Positions 63,975 through 64,000 of a stretch of 64,000 bases of DNA are shown here, piece by piece. The notes under the pieces are model-generated. The model did no database searches. It had not been told where the DNA came from and saw only the letters and a list, made by a program, of their open reading frames with translations. Each line of letters begins with the position of its first letter. Position 1 is the first letter of the stretch. Origin of the DNA: CAYQEC01 sp964416425. GTDB lineage: Bacteria > Actinomycetota > Acidimicrobiia > Spongiisociales > UBA5794. The position numbers were made by a program, and so were the translations under genes. Location of the stretch: the NCBI GenBank assembly GCA_964416425.1, contig CAYQEC010000010.1, positions 19,034 to 83,033 on the forward strand, in the 5' to 3' direction.

Positions 63975-64000
63975 CAGGGACAACGTCCCCGGTTGTCACA
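63975..64000 (-). repeat. IS481 right terminal inverted repeat
   Basis: Reverse complement of the left repeat at 19 of 26 positions, ending CACA at the last base of the window. Confidence 0.8.

Larger units (their letters stand above)
62919..64000 (-). mobile_element. IS481-family insertion sequence
   Basis: 1,082 bp bounded by imperfect inverted repeats, TGTG at 62919 and CACA ending at 64000. The 26-bp ends match at 19 of 26 positions. The bases just outside the left end are GCTAGG (62913-62918), which fits the NCTAGN target known for IS481. The right target copy would begin at 64001, outside the window. Confidence 0.88.

Overview
The window is a draft-quality piece of a very GC-rich actinobacterial chromosome. 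Actinobacterial signs are an actinobacterial-type SerC, two DinB/MDMPI-fold proteins of mycothiol-linked families, a DUF4032 protein, a GAAC-N4-GTTC LexA box in front of dinB, DnaE2, the dapB / dapA-rnj-ftsK neighbourhood, and many starts that look leaderless (a TAnnnT -10 element 6-9 nt before the start codon). An uncultured Acidimicrobiia-like lineage is my guess; the sequence alone does not fix the class. A run of 100 N at 19656-19755, flanked by an identical 55-bp repeat, is a scaffolding artefact inside one gene.

Layout. 1-3.9 kb: damage tolerance (C-terminal part of dnaE2, dinB under a LexA box). 3.9-10.9 kb: beta-glucoside use (aldo/keto reductase, GH94 cellobiose phosphorylase behind a CebR-like operator, GH3 lipoprotein, GH1 beta-glucosidase). 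10.9-12.4 kb: HxlR regulator and divergent alpha/beta hydrolase sharing a repeated operator. 12.4-19.3 kb: TPP enzyme, SixA, a membrane protein, ferritin, divergent serC and aminotransferase, and an AroQ-hydrolase fusion. 19.5-25.4 kb: a peptide-type ABC importer operon whose binding protein appears circularly permuted. 25.4-34.8 kb: lipoate-ligase-like protein, lipoprotein, ABC exporter, NUDIX, universal stress protein, two-component system, flavin reductase, SDR, DUF4032. 34.9-41.7 kb: Lhr helicase, glutamate dehydrogenase with a clear terminator, and a PD-(D/E)XK-like protein. 41.7-46.6 kb: PPC/DUF296, BtpA, MDMPI, LOG, HAD, Hpt, YajQ. 46.7-49.9 kb: a two-gene operon encoding a HExxH + VWA protein and a CobS-like AAA+ protein that has lost both Mg-ligand positions. 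49.9-62.9 kb: ArfB-like factor, lipoprotein hydrolase, M16 protease-dapB, thioredoxin-TPR, dapA-rnj, coiled-coil protein, ftsK, pabB-pabC fusion and a PHP phosphatase. 62.9-64.0 kb: an apparently complete IS481-family element inserted at a CTAG site.

How it fits together. Most of the window is core metabolism (lysine/diaminopimelate, serine, shikimate and folate precursors, purine salvage) and information processing. The accessory parts are the cellobiose block, the peptide importer, the VWA/AAA pair and the IS. The most novel-looking items are the VWA-metallopeptidase/pseudo-AAA pair, the AroQ-hydrolase fusion with Ser replaced by Glu in its nucleophile elbow, the permuted binding protein, and the hairpin that hides the transposase ribosome-binding site.
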